From Monarcha castaneiventris obscurior (taxonomy: Eukaryota > Chordata > Aves > Passeriformes > Monarchidae): a stretch of 64,000 nt of DNA. A program made the position numbers and the translations under genes. The notes beneath the pieces are model-generated. The model was not told where the DNA came from. It saw only the letters and a program-made list of their open reading frames with translations, and did not search any database. The stretch covers positions 1,171,001-1,235,000 of the forward strand of contig JAMPIT010000269.1 of NCBI GenBank assembly GCA_026261815.1. Reading direction: 5' to 3'. Below are positions 31,130-41,480 of this stretch, piece by piece. Position 1 is the stretch's first letter; each line of letters starts with the position of its first letter.

Positions 31130-31570
31130 GCTGAGAAAATGATGGTGCTGAGAGATTAAGGCTTGAGAAGAGCTTTTCTGTGACTCCATAGCTTTTTGAT
31201 CCTAAGATAGATTACCCGGGGAGCACTAACTGCTCCCTGCCTGTGCTAAACAAAGATAATGGCATTTGGAGTCACCTCCACGTAATGATGCAGCCACCAA
31301 ATAAATTATCCTTTCTCCCTGCCCAGCAGCAGAGCAGGGAAGGGGCTTCGGGCACCCTGATGGCTGGGAGGGGGGAGGGAGGCTGTGCCTTGTGCCCTGC
31401 TCTCTTGGGACTGCCTTAAAAAAAAAAAAAAGTCAAGTTCCTAAACAGCTGAAAAAACATTAAATGCTCCATATACTCTCTATAAACAAGCAGTTAGAGA
31501 AATCCAGGCTGGAAAACACTTGGTAGAATAAGGTCAAGCTTCTCATATGAATCAAATTAGTGGCCGCTCA
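31130..31570. promoter_or_regulatory. Two AT-rich candidate segments
   Basis: 31130-31310 holds GAGATTAAGGC, CCTAAGATAGATTACCCGG, CAAAGATAATGGC, CGTAATGATGC and CAAATAAATTATCC. 31430-31570 holds AACATTAAATGC, CTATAAACAAGC, GAATAAGG and GAATCAAATTAGTGG. Between them lie GC-rich DNA and an A14 run at 31418-31431. GATA and homeodomain cores are present. Enhancer status is inferred. Confidence 0.4.
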
Positions 31571-32269
31571 AAGAACACCACACAACATTAGGCTGAGGGG
31601 ACCAGGGAAATGCTGCATTTTCAAGGTTATGCTTTTGTTTCCTGCCAGAGCTGCTCCCTGCCAGGGGACCTTGGCCACTCCGAGGGGGCTGATTCTGTCC
31701 CCTTTCCAGCACCTGCTCCAAAGGCGATAGAGAGGATCCCTCAGTGCTGTGGGGAAAGGGAGAGCGTGTGACAGACAAGGGTCAGCTCCCCCAGGCACCT
31801 TCCTGCTGTGGGAAGGACCCCTGGAAACAGCAAGGAAACAGCGGGAGAGACTTAAACCCTGAAGGGAATTACAGACAGGAACTGCAGGAGGAAATTCCCT
31901 GGAGTGGCTCCCATGACTGGGGGACCAGAGCGTGGCACAGGAAGCTGCAGGGTGGCACTGGGGTCCCAGGACAGGGCACTCACTGGGGGACTGGGCTGAG
32001 GCTCGGGGGGCACCTGGGCTGCCAGCAAGGATTGGGGAGCTGGGCCCCAGCATGGGAACTCTGCTCCCTGTGATGTCCAGCAGGGCTGGACCCTACAGCC
32101 CCAGCCTGGCCGAGCTCCGGGACCAGGGGATCGGGGATGTGCTCTGGAGCTGTCTCAGCCAGCCTGTCACACAGCCAGGGTGTCTCACTGTCATCCCTCC
32201 CTGCCTGCTTCCGTGCAGGAGCACCGGGTGTTGTTTCCTGCAGGAAAAGGAGATGGAACGTTGCTCTGG
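31571..32269. other. GC-rich non-coding stretch
   Basis: Overlapping frames on both strands (for example 31568-32053, -) without recognisable domains. No repeat or regulatory structure stands out. Confidence 0.55.
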
Positions 32270-32620
32270 ATTCAGGGAGAGTTCCTGAGACTGAAGCGTT
32301 CAATTTTACTCCACCGAGCATCCAGTATAATCCATTGAAAGGGCACTGTCCTTCAGGCCTTTCAGCTGGGCTGACAGCTGCCCACTGATTAATTGACAGG
32401 TTAAAAAGATTGATTCCACATGTCAGAGCTGTAACCCTGCCAGAACAATGCTGCTGTCAATTGGGCTGTAAAACAGACGCTTACATTAACGGCCCTGACA
32501 GCAGCAGCACACGAACACATGCACCTGCCTTTATGGAGAGCCTAAACACACAGCCAGGCGCAGATTAATCATCCTGAAAGCAGAGTTGGAGGATCAAATA
32601 AATGTTTCTGCAGTGCACAA
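32270..32620. promoter_or_regulatory. Candidate conserved element
   Basis: Contains TTCAATTTTACTCC, CAGTATAATCCATTG, CACTGATTAATTGACAGG, AAAAAGATTGATTCC, GTCAATTGGGC, CTTACATTAACGG and CAGATTAATCATCC. It combines paired-type TAATCC/GGATTA cores with ATTGACAG (TGACAG). Unique, AT-balanced, no coding signal. Confidence 0.45.
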
Positions 32621-33359
32621 GTGGTGCGGCGCTGCCTTGGCACCGAGTCCTGCTGCAGATGGTGCCCGGCGGGGGCCGCCGAGGGCACAGGGACCCCGGG
32701 CTGGGGGCTGCACTTGAGTTCCACACCTGGGTGACTGCCTGGGCCACATATCCCACTCTGCCAGCCTTGCCCAGGCTCTGTGTGAGGGTCTGCACAGGGC
32801 AGAGCTGTGCTCAGCCCCCTCGTGTGGAGCCCTGTCCCAGGCACCGCTCAGCTGCGGGCGGATTTGGGCCGAGGTTCCCCCAAAACCCCCAGGCTGGCCC
32901 AGCTCAGGGCTGGGAGAGTGCTCGGATGTCAGAACAGGAACGGGCCTGGATGGGACGTGTTCAGAGATCAGTGTGGGCACAGGGCAGCAGCTCGCTCCTC
33001 CCTTCCTCTCCCGCTGGCTTCCCTCATCAGCAGAATGTAACTCGTTAATATCTGCCACGCCGGGTGCTCGCAGAGCCCTCAGCTGCAGCGCACTTCAGTC
33101 ACTGCAGGACTGGTTCTTTTCCTGCTGTCCTCTGAGGCCGGGCAGATGCACAGTGAGGGATCTTCCCCCTGGCCCGGGGCTCTGACCCAGAGCTGGGCAG
33201 GGCTGGTTTTCCAACCCCAACCTGGAGCATCTCCGCATGGAAAGTGCTGACACCGGCCCCGAGCTCCCCACCCAGCGTGCTGAGGAATGAAAAAACCCTC
33301 TGCAATCTGGAGAGATAAGGAGAGGTTGAGTCACGAGTGAGCTGGGCTCTGCCAGAAGA
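32621..33359. other. GC-rich non-coding stretch
   Basis: No gene. 33040-33062 has CTCGTTAATATCTGCCACGCC, a small island with CpG. Otherwise ordinary GC-rich sequence. Confidence 0.55.
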
Positions 33360-33770
33360 CGTTTCAAAGCTTTTATGGTGAGATTCAATACAGATATACA
33401 GAGATCAATTATCTTAAAAGCAGCAAGGAGGTTCAGCAAATATTTCCAGCTTTAAACAGGTTTATTTCCATCTGCACTTATCTGTGCTATTTAAACTCCA
33501 TTGCTTGCAGTTAATCTTTTGTAATGCAGCATAAGAGGGCTTATTTACTTTCTAATGACATCAATTGGCCATAAATATTAGACATCTAAGGTTCGCTGGA
33601 GCTATAGGGACAGTTTTCCATTCCTACTTGACATTTGACTATTTGCAGTGCTTCCTTTCTGTTTGTTCTTGTGTGACTCACTTATCGGCTGTCATAGGCC
33701 CGCTTCGATTTATTTAAATGGAATGAATAAGTACATTAGGCAGAGCTGTCAGGAGGGGAGAGGATGGGAA
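33360..33770. promoter_or_regulatory. AT-rich block, strong candidate conserved enhancer
   Basis: Unique 400-bp block with GAGATTCAATACAG, GATCAATTATC, CTTATCTGTGC, GCAGTTAATCTTTTGTAATGC, TTTCTAATGACATC, TCAATTGGCCATAAATATTAG (GCCATAAAT at 33568-33576), TTGACATTTGACTATTTGC, CTTATCGGCTGTCATAGG, CGATTTATTTAAATGG and GAATAAGTACATTAGG. Homeodomain, GATA, CDX-like and TGACA motifs alternate without repetition. It has very high motif density and no transposon signature. Confidence 0.55.
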
Positions 33771-35480
33771 CTCACGGGGATGAGTGATAAGTCAACAAGC
33801 TGCAAGGGAGATTCTCAGCAGAGCTGCACAAATCAAAGTGCTAAACGGGAGGAACAAAGACAGCGCGGTGGCAGATTCTGGGATGAGTGGAGCTGCAGAT
33901 CTCGGAGCAAACAGGAGCCACCAAAATCTGTGGGACACGGCGAGGCGCCGGCTCCTCATGGCACATCCCGGGAGCAGGCACTGCCCGGAGCCACAGCCCG
34001 CAGCTCCAAGAGTTCCAAGAGTTATTAGGGGATCAAAGGCTCCAGACTATTATCTGCCACTAAGGTGGGAGTTGTGCAAACACCCAGATAGCTCTGGACC
34101 TGGGAAGATAGTTTTTCTTTTTAATTTTCTTCGTTGCGTAGTGCTTAGCCGGGCTAATTAATTGTGGAAAGCTCATATCACAGCCCTGCTGGAACTGTTT
34201 GCCTTGAATGTATTAGTGATGATCTGAGAGGGGGGAAGCACCTCGAGTCAGTTTGTCATTTTTAGATGATGGAAGTAACTTGCTTGGTGTGAGAGTGATC
34301 CCCCTTTTTCAGAGGGCTGTTGGGACAGGCAGGTGCTGGTGCTGCAGCAAACCTGGAAAGGACACGGGGGGGACACCATGGTCACATTCTGCTCCTCCAT
34401 CTCTGAACACTGTGTCTCACTCAGTCACAGCACTTTTAAACTCCTCTGCTCCTCCCATCTAGCTCTTCAGCTGGGTTCTGTTCAGGTTCAGAGGAACTGG
34501 GGTATCCCAGGTTTGAGAGGGATCCTGAGAGCTGCACTGAGCTTGGGCAGGGTGGCCCTGGGGTGCCCCCGACACAGAACCCCTTGAGCAGGATGCCCAA
34601 ACCCAGGATCTGATCCCACACCAATGGGTTACCCCAGGGAAGGGCTGGGACAGCCCCACTCCTGCTCTCATTTCAGCGTTCCTCCCCTCCAACAAGGAGC
34701 TTTGGATTTCACTCCTAATCTTTGAACCCCAAAAACCCGTAATTGGCTGCACGCAGTAAATCAGAGCTGACAGTAGTTGAATAGCAGCTGATTAAAATCA
34801 TTTGTTTTCAAACTCAGCCAGCTGCACGCTCCTGCCTGCATGACTTTTGTGGCATTCCCTGCATTGCTCTCCCTCTCTCTTCCTTTCTTTTAAAGGAGTT
34901 GCGTCACATTTTTCTAATTCTTTGAAAATGAGATCCTCTTCTCACCCCTCTTCCCTTCCCCACACAACACCAGGCTCCATTTTACAAGCCCAGCCTTGTT
35001 TATCTCCAGGACCACTCGTGAGACTCCCGCTCCATTCGCAGCGCCCAGGCCACATCTGGTTTGGGTTTGTTTGTGTTTGGTTGGTTTTCTTCCCGAAAGA
35101 AACGCAAGGAGGGAGAGAAAAGCATTTAAACTCCTGATTGCCCATTGCCTGCCTTGCACCCCCGGCCAAAGCAGGGCTTGAAAAGCTGAGAATTGATTAA
35201 AAGTGCTGTAAGGAGCAATGGCCAGTGGTGGGAGGGGGTAGGGAAGGACTGTGAGGCTTCACTGGAGGGTCTGGCACGGGTGGCAGTCCCTGGGTGGGTG
35301 CTCGGGTGGGCATGGGGCAGCCCCAGGTGCAGGATGCACAGAGGAGGAAAAGCTCAGGGCCGGGCGTGGGGAGGCACCTCAGGGACACTGTGGGGACACC
35401 TCTGTGACCCCGGGGGCTCGGTGAGGCTGCAGAGGGCTCTCCCCCTGCATTCAGCCACCAGCCATCCCCAGGAAATGTGT
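33771..35480. other. GC-rich stretch with two AT-rich islands
   Basis: No gene. 34100-34270 (TTTTTAATTTTC, GGGCTAATTAATTGTGG, GTATTAGTGATGATC) and 34735-34930 (CGTAATTGGC, CAGTAAATC, GCTGATTAAAATCATTTG, TTTTTCTAATTC) are enhancer-like islands. 35060-35090 has a TTTGGTTGG-type short repeat. The rest is GC-rich. Confidence 0.45.
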
Positions 35481-35720
35481 CCTGGCTGCGAGTGCCATTC
35501 CCCAGTCCCAGGCATCTGCAGCCATATGCATCGAATTAAAAGCAAACGCGGGATATAAATCTCCTTGCCGTTCCTGGGGAAGGTTTCGCATGACAACCAC
35601 ATTCCTGTGACACTTTCCATCTTCTGTTCTACCACACGGACCAACAGCTGTTTCCAAAACAAACCCTGAGTGATGAACAGACAAAATCTTGACTATTTGG
35701 ACAAACCTGGTGTTGCAGTG
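35481..35720. promoter_or_regulatory. Candidate conserved element with retained CpG
   Basis: Unique sequence containing CATATGCATCGAATTAAAAGC, AACGCGGGATATAAATC, GGTTTCGCATGACAACC and CAAAATCTTGAC. It is AT-balanced with several CpGs, unlike neutral neighbours. TATAAAT at 35554 might be a TATA box, but no supporting GC-rich downstream region follows. Enhancer-like at best. Confidence 0.35.
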
Positions 35721-36359
35721 GGGTCGTGCGTGAGTGGACGGAGATTCTGCAGGGCTGGGGCCTCCCCAGGCCTCTGCCAGCATTCCCTTCTCTTTTTCTC
35801 CACAAAAACCTACCATGGAGCCGTGCAGGGGATGGCTCTGGAGATGTAACTTCTCTTACAGAATAGGCCTTGTGTACCTTAAACTTTTCCAGGCTGAGAG
35901 AAAGAAATTCGGGTCACTGCTTAATTAAGACTTCTGAAGCTTCCTCATTGTTGTTGTCATTTCTGCTGTGCTCGGAGCTGGCAGGCCCTGGGCACTGGGA
36001 ATTGGGAAGCACAAACCAAAGGAGCCACCCAGCCCCTGATGAGTCTGCACTCCTAAATCATCCAGCCCCATCTGGAAGGAGAGTTTGTCCCGATGGATCT
36101 GGGTTTGGCAGCCCCGGGAGCAGCGTGTGTGCATCCCTCTGCTGCTCCTGGGGCTCTCTGGCTGGGAATTGTCCTGCTGCATGGGGATCATCCCACAAAG
36201 GTCTTCCCACGAGTGCCACGGCCTCCCCGGAGTAGGATTTGCTCCCAGTGCCCAGCTCCAGAGCTCTCACATCCACCTCTCCCCACGTGCAGGCCAGTCC
36301 CGCAGTGATTTCTGCTCGGGGAGGATGTTTACCTTCCCCAGCCGCCTTTTCCTTACATT
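35721..36359. other. GC-rich non-coding stretch
   Basis: No gene or repeat recognised. A short island GCTTAATTAAGAC (35919-35931), an 8-bp palindrome TTAATTAA core with flanks, is the only notable feature. Confidence 0.5.
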
Positions 36360-36670
36360 TAAACAGAAATGTTTCCTTTTCTAAACAGTTTACATTCCTG
36401 ATTCCAGAGGTATCCCGCTTGCCAAAGCCACCAGTATTTGTCTCACTTTAAATGCATTTATATGCTAATGCAGACAGGCTCTCCAGCACACAACCAGAGA
36501 GAAATTAGTCCTTTCTTGCTGGATTTACAAAACACAACCATCAAACATCCTCTGGATTTATCTGCGTTAATCAAAGTCTCTCTTCCGCCCAGTGCAGGTG
36601 TGATACGGCCATTCCTGGTGATAAACCAGGCTCACAGCCCTGGATTATCTGTCGAGGCTTGACAAATCGG
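36360..36670. promoter_or_regulatory. AT-rich candidate element
   Basis: Contains CACTTTAAATGCATTTATATGCTAATGC, AGAAATTAGTCC, GGATTTATCTGCGTTAATC, GTGATACGGCC, GTGATAAACCAGG and GGATTATCTGTCG. POU-like (ATGCTAAT) and homeodomain cores are present. No coding support. Confidence 0.42.
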
Positions 36671-37309
36671 TGCCACATTTGGAGGAGGAGAGGGGAGGAA
36701 GGAAATGTAATTTCAAGGATGCAGTTCTGTGTGTGGCTGGACAGCATTTCTCCCTGTTTTATTGCCTTTGGGATCATCTTGCTCCGTCCTCGGTCCGAAG
36801 CCTCGGAGCGCTTCCCGGGCATTACCTGATTACAATCTGCAGAGGCAGGGAGCGCCTTCCCAAGGTCAATCAGCACACTCGGTGCAGCCACTGCGATTTC
36901 CAGAGCCGTTCCCAGCGGGAGAGACTCATCTCCTTCTCCAGGGGGAGCCGGGTGATGCTCCCACCTTCCTGCAGAGGGGCCGGGGAGCAGCGGCTGCTTC
37001 CCCTGCGGGTGCTGGGAGCTCTGAGCTCCCTGGGACCCCCCGAAGCCCAGGGACCCCCAGCACTGGAGGTGAGGGGATTTCTCCATGGATCCAGGATGTT
37101 GTCTCAGGTCCCTATTGCCCATTTTGTGCTGTCTGTTCTCTTCTGCCCCCACTCACACAATTCCCAGTTCCTCACTGCTGTCAGGAGAGCTGGAAAACAC
37201 CCCCAGGCCTGTGTTAGACTGTGCTTAAAAACTATAATAACACCAGCCTCAAAGGATGGGCCTGGAATGGTTTTCTGTGGAAAACTGATAAATCAACAGA
37301 AAAAAAAAA
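36671..37309. other. GC-rich stretch ending in a poly(A) tract
   Basis: No gene. The frames 36670-37335 (+, 221 codons) and 36571-37152 (-, 193 codons) face each other and neither has a recognisable domain. An A18 tract at about 37299-37316 closes the segment. No target-site duplication or retroposon body was recognised next to it. Confidence 0.5.
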
Positions 37310-38050
37310 AAAAAAAGTTCCACTTTAACATCTAGGTTCTGCTTAACTTTTTGTCTAAAACTATGACAACATTTTGCTTATAAAACCCCCAAACCTTTCA
37401 TTGTGACTTTATTAAGGTCATAATGTAATGGATACCCAAGAAGAGGATTAATTGTTGAGTTCTAACACAGTAACAGACACTGGTTTTCTGTCTAGATTTA
37501 GGACAAAACCTCAGAACTCCTCATACAATGGAAACTCCATTTTCCATCCAGCTGTAACAGTAACCCCAATGCACTGAGATTAATCTGGAGAGGAGGATAG
37601 AAAACATCCCATCACTCACACATAAGATTTAAGGAACAATGTCATCCCCAAACCACCTTTCTTCCTTTCAAGTTTTCAAGCATGAAAACTGACGCTGGAA
37701 GGGAGAAAATTTAGACTCGGAGCAGACAAGTTGGACTAGTTGCCAAATCATCCAGGGCCTGCTCAAGTTCAGCCTTATTCTTCTGGAAAATAATGATGGA
37801 AAATTCATTTAAGTATCGTGTGTAGCTTTGCTGGGGTGGAGGAGGGAAGGGGCAAATTTAATTCCGAACTGCCCTCAAACGGATGCGGAATGTAAACTTT
37901 CGCTGCATTTCTGTCAGACTTAATGGATTTCACTTATGGGAACTATAATAAACAGCTCATTACGGAGTCAGCTGCGGGAGCGTTTTGAGCCCAATAGAGT
38001 CATTTGTTTTCCAAGGCAGATTTAGTCTAAAGGGGGTGGGCAGAATAATC
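37310..38050. promoter_or_regulatory. Longest AT-rich block, strong candidate conserved enhancer
   Basis: About 740 bp. The left part contains GCTTATAAAACC, GACTTTATTAAGGTCATAATGTAATGG, GGATTAATTGTTGAG and GAGATTAATCTGG. The right part (37740-38040) contains AAATAATGATGG, AATTCATTTAAGTATCG, AATTTAATTCCG, CTTAATGGATTTCAC, AACTATAATAAAC, CTCATTACGG and GAGCCCAATAGAGTC. CpGs are retained in the right part (AAACGGATGCGG, CTTTCGCTGC). No repeats or coding signal. It is likely one or two adjacent non-coding elements. Confidence 0.52.
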
Positions 38051-39267
38051 CCGTGTTTGAAGTGTCGGTATCAAAGCTTGAGGGACTGACAGGGTGGGAT
38101 TTGGGGTCTCCAGCAAAGGCTGCTGTAGGACACAGGCACGGTGTGGCTGCAGCTCCAGTTGGGTGGTGGTGGCCGCTGGACACGGGGCAGGCAGATCTCA
38201 CACCACAGACTTCGAAAAAGTTGTTGTCATTAAGAATCCCAGCTCCCGGAGTCCTGCTATTGCCTCAAACCTGACCTCTTTTCTCTGCATGTGAGGAACT
38301 TTCCATCCTTCACGCTCAAAGGGAAATTACGAGTCCCAAAAGCCAAAGAAAGCAACGGCAGAGAGACACTTCTCCTCGTTTCCCAGGGTTTAAGGCACTG
38401 CCCAGTTTGGGGGAAGTTCTCCCTGGAGAAGGGAGATGGGTTTGCCCTCCTTGCTGGCCCTGCCTGGTGCTGCCAGGAGCCACAGGCAGGGAAGGTTTTG
38501 TTGCTCTGAATCAGGGATAGAAAATCAGGTGAGCAACGTTGGTCCCTTCCCTAATCCTGGTGACAGAGCTGAGCCGAAGCTCCACCATGGCAGGGCAGTG
38601 TCCCCACCCCGGGACACAACCAGGACAGCAGAGCCACCACGGCAGCTCTGAGGAACCTCTTGACAGACTGAATTCATAAGTCAATAAACATCTGCGGAGC
38701 TGAGGGCTTGGGATCCAAGTGCACCCTCCGGAGCAGATCTTCCTTCCCCTGCTCCACATCTGGCGGGGGGCAGGAGGGGAGCCATAAATCTGCTCCTCCG
38801 CCCCCGCACGCAGCACCGAGCCCTCCCCGGGCAGGGAGGAAGCCAGAGGACAGTGGTTTCAAACAGCGTGACTGTCAAACTGCTCAGCACGCCATAAATC
38901 ACAGCCAGCATCTTCCCTTTCATGTCTCTGCGGCCAGGGACTCACAGACACTCCTTAAACACTTCCATACCCACGGAGATGCTCCGCTCGCCAGGGCCCT
39001 GCGCCGGGGAGCTCCGGCCTCTGCAGAGCAGCAGATAAATCACTGCTGCTGCAGGGGAGAGGGGCTCTGAGCGGGAAGGGGCTCAGCTTCTCCTGTCCTT
39101 GGGTAATTGGTGCACGTGCTCGTTGCACATGTGGCCTCTGGCACCTTCCTGCAGGCACAGATAAAGCCATGGCTCAGCACAAGTGTGTGCACACACCTGC
39201 ACTCAGGGGGCTGAAAGCCTTTTTTGTCCTCCAAGGTAGGAAAAAACCACGCTGCTTTGAGGAGTAG
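38051..39267. other. GC-rich stretch with CATAAAT motifs
   Basis: No gene. GCCATAAAT occurs at 38781-38789 and again at 38891-38899, 110 bp apart. Between them, sequence with CAAACAGCGTGACTGTCAAAC (CTGTCA) resembles a small element. 38990-39060 has retained CpG. A short TGTGTGTGCACACAC palindromic run lies near 39184. Confidence 0.45.
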
Positions 39268-39402
39268 AGGATCCCTGGAAGTGTCCAAGGCTGGACGGGG
39301 CTTGGAGCAACCTGGGATAGCAAAAGGTGTCCCTGCCCCTGGCAGGGGTGGGACTGGATGAGCTTTAAGGTCCCTCCCAACCCAACCCAGTCTGTGATGC
39401 TG
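39268..39402 (+). mobile_element. CR1 LINE 3'-end fragment
   Basis: GATCCCTGGAAGTGTCCAAG, GCTGGACGGGGCTTGGAGCA, ACCTGGGATAGCAAAAGGTG, TCCCTGCCCCTGGCAGGGG, GGGACTGGATGAGCTTTAAG, GTCCCTCCCAACCCAACCC and AGTCTGTGATGCT match the CR1 3' end in order, almost without gaps. 5'-truncated to about 135 bp. Non-coding and inactive. Confidence 0.92.
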
Positions 39403-39829
39403 ACACCCAGGCCATCGTGTGTGGCTGCTGTGCTGAAATACAAAATACATTGTTTTATTTTCCTCCTTATGGATATTTCAGATTTGGAAAAATGGAGAGA
39501 AAACCTCGCCCTCCATTTCAGTGAAAGAAGGGGCAATGTTTGTGTCAGATCTGAGGTTTCACCCACTCTCATTTGCTGCTGGCCTCTGACTCCTGTGGTG
39601 GGATTTTAGCCACATCTAGAGATGGTAAAGGACATGTTGGTAGAGGTACAGAGGATTGTTTCTTCAATTTTTCCTGTTAATGGTGCCAAGAAAAATAAAA
39701 ATCCCTGTAAATTCAGTCTAGAAACAAGCCTGGTTAATAACCCTGCAATAAACCCCAAGACCATGACTTGTACGTGCCATTGCAGTTGTTGTTGTTGTTG
39801 TGGACACTTTGAAATCTCTGTTTTCCTTG
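39403..39829. other. AT-balanced spacer
   Basis: Follows the CR1 fragment. It holds a (GTT)n run at 39784-39800 and AATAAAAATCC and GTTAATAACCC motifs. No gene is recognised; the 80-codon frames on both strands have no known domain. Confidence 0.45.
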
Positions 39830-40100
39830 CTGGAAAAATGATCTCCACTGTGTGATGACCCTAAAAACTTAGCAGTTCTAGGAGATGACAAAAGAATTGA
39901 GAGCTTGGGGAAAAAATAATTACCACAGTAAGACCAGATTAGCTGGTTTTGAGTTGTATTCCTGAAGATGCTGTTGATGTTTGACCAGCTTTTTTGAGGT
40001 CAGCCTCGTAACTTCTCATCCCGTAATTATTCTAACATTTGTTAAACCAGTGAATGTTATTAATCAAAGCTAACGAGGCAGTGGGACAGATACAGGTCAC
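39830..40100. promoter_or_regulatory. AT-rich candidate element
   Basis: Contains GAAAAAATAATTACCACAG, GACCAGATTAGCTGG, CCGTAATTATTCTAAC and GAATGTTATTAATCAAAGC plus TAACGAGG. Homeodomain cores ATAATTA, TAATTA and TTAATC lie in sequence with an ATCAAAG (TCF-like) site at 40062-40068. No coding signal. Confidence 0.42.
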
Positions 40101-40499
40101 CGTGGTTCAGCCTTTCCATGGGCGTTTCTGTGGCCATGTGCTGGTGGAGTCGCTTAAAAGAATAGAAAAGAAGAAATAAAGCAAACTCCACCGAGGAACT
40201 TCCACTCCTCTGACGGGAGCAGCATCCTGGGATGCTGCTGGAGCAGAGGGGAAGCAGCACCCAGCCCCAGGGAAGAGGTGCAGGACGTTTTCTCTGCCTG
40301 TCGTGGTTCTGTGCTGATCTAGATCCGTGCCTGGATCTGCATCAGTTTCCCGGCGTTCCCTCCTTTTCAGAAGTACTTTGAGGAACGATGCTCCGCTCCG
40401 CTGCGAGACTCAAAGCAATTTTAAATATTAATTAAGTCTCTCAGCTCCGGTCTACAATGACTGGTTACTATTTGAGTTAAAGAGCTAAAAACGAAGCGC
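40101..40499. other. GC-rich to AT-rich transition
   Basis: 40330-40480 includes CGTGCCTGGATCTG, TTTTAAATATTAATTAAGTC and GACTGGTTACTATTTGAG. This AT-rich element lies directly upstream of the CpG-rich patch 40500-41075. No gene. Confidence 0.4.
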
Positions 40500-40712
40500 T
40501 GTTGACAGGAGCAGCATGGGGAATCGGTGCCAGAGGCAGAGCAGAGCCGGGATCGCAGGATGCGCCCCGGAGCAGGAAAACTCACACCCTCCAGCGCCGG
40601 GGCCGAGCTGCATGCTCAGGGTCTCCGGCTTCGTGCTGAGACTGCACTCAGAGAGGTTCCTGAACTGCTCAGCTCCTGCAGAGGGGAAGGTTCCCGGCCC
40701 GGGGCCGGAGCC

Positions 40713-40874
40713 GGGAGCATCCCGCTCCTGCATCCCGCCGGGAGCATCCCGCTCCTGCATCCCGCCGGGAGCATCCCGCTCCTGCATCCCGCCGGGAGCA
40801 TCCCGCTCCTGCATCCCGCCGGGAGCATCCCGCTGCTGCATCCCACCGGGAGCATCCCGCTCCTGCATCCCCGC
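40713..40874. repeat. 27-bp minisatellite, six copies
   Basis: Six head-to-tail 27-bp units (GGGAGCATCCCGCTCCTGCA then TCCCGCC) start at 40713, 40740, 40767, 40794, 40821 and 40848. The first four are identical. The fifth has CTGCTG and CCCACC substitutions and the last runs into CCCCGCGG. Each unit contains the dyad GGGAGCATCCCGCTCC and a GGGA...TCCC pairing, so single strands could form a row of hairpins. 27 is divisible by three, so peptides such as Gly-Ala-Ser-Arg-Ser-Cys-Ile-Pro-Pro are repeat artefacts. Confidence 0.93.
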
Positions 40875-41014
40875 GGGGCCGGCGCTGCCTCCCGGCTGCA
40901 GGGCACGGCCCGGGCTGGGCACCGCTGGAGCAGCAGCTCCCTGCGGGCTCCAGGCCGGGAGCTGAGCCCGCTAGCGGCAGGACAAAGGAAGCAGCCGAGA
41001 GCGAGGGGAAGGCA

Positions 41015-41040
41015 GAGCTGCGAGCTGCGAGCTGCGAGCT
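41015..41040. repeat. (GAGCTGC)n short tandem repeat
   Basis: A 7-bp unit GAGCTGC is repeated about 3.7 times at the edge of the CpG-rich patch. Confidence 0.8.
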
Positions 41041-41084
41041 CCTCCTCGCCCAGCTGGCTGCGTGCGAGCCGAGTCTGATGTTCG

Positions 41085-41480
41085 AGGGCTCTCTCGGGCG
41101 GAATATATTTCCCTTCTTTGTAGCTGGCTGTAACTCACCTCCCTGCAAAGCTCTCTGCCAATACGGCGTTTGCTGATGTATAGCTACAGCCATTTTCCCT
41201 GTTTCCCTTACTCTGTCTCCGTATAGAATAATATGCGATTAATTGATTTTCTGTCGCTCTTTTAGTACGGAAAATTAATTTTGGAGCAACCTTGTTTTCT
41301 CAGGGTATGAATTCTCTACATGCAGAGTAATTCCACTCCTACATTATTCATGAGAGAAAATAGTGATGGAGTGTGTAACTGAGGCAGCCCCAAGGCCACA
41401 AACTGATAGTCTGCGTTACTGATACAACAATATTCCACTGATGCTTCTAAATAATTCACGGCTACAACTCAATTTGGCAC
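41085..41480. promoter_or_regulatory. AT-rich block, strong candidate conserved enhancer
   Basis: Unique 395 bp abutting the CpG-rich patch. It contains GAATATATTTCCC, CCAATACGGCG, GTATAGCTACAGCC, AGAATAATATGCGATTAATTG, CTTTTAGTACGG, AAAATTAATTTTGG, GAGTAATTCC, CTACATTATTCATGAG, GCGTTACTGATAC, AACAATATTCC and CTAAATAATTCACGG. The motifs are dense and non-repetitive, with several retained CpGs inside AT-rich sequence. Among the best conserved-element candidates here. Confidence 0.55.

Larger units (their letters stand above)
40500..41075. promoter_or_regulatory. CpG-rich patch containing a 27-bp repeat
   Basis: Dense CpG (GAATCGGTGCC, GATCGCAGGATGCGCCCCGG, GCGCCGGGGCCGAGC, CCCGGCCCGGGGCCGG, GAGCCCGCTAGCGGC), consistent with an unmethylated island. 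It contains the six-copy 27-bp array and a 7-bp GAGCTGC run. No TATA box is seen and no exon is recognisable. It is immediately followed by the AT-rich block 41085-41480. Promoter or orphan CpG-island activity is inference. Confidence 0.45.

Noticed and set aside
37299..37316. Poly(A) tract as the tail of a processed pseudogene
   Set aside because: No coding remnant upstream and no flanking target-site duplication was recognised. A17-A18 tracts also occur at 54878-54894 without an insert.
40527..41078. 183-codon + frame and 174-codon - frame
   Set aside because: They translate the 27-bp repeat in different frames; repeat artefact.
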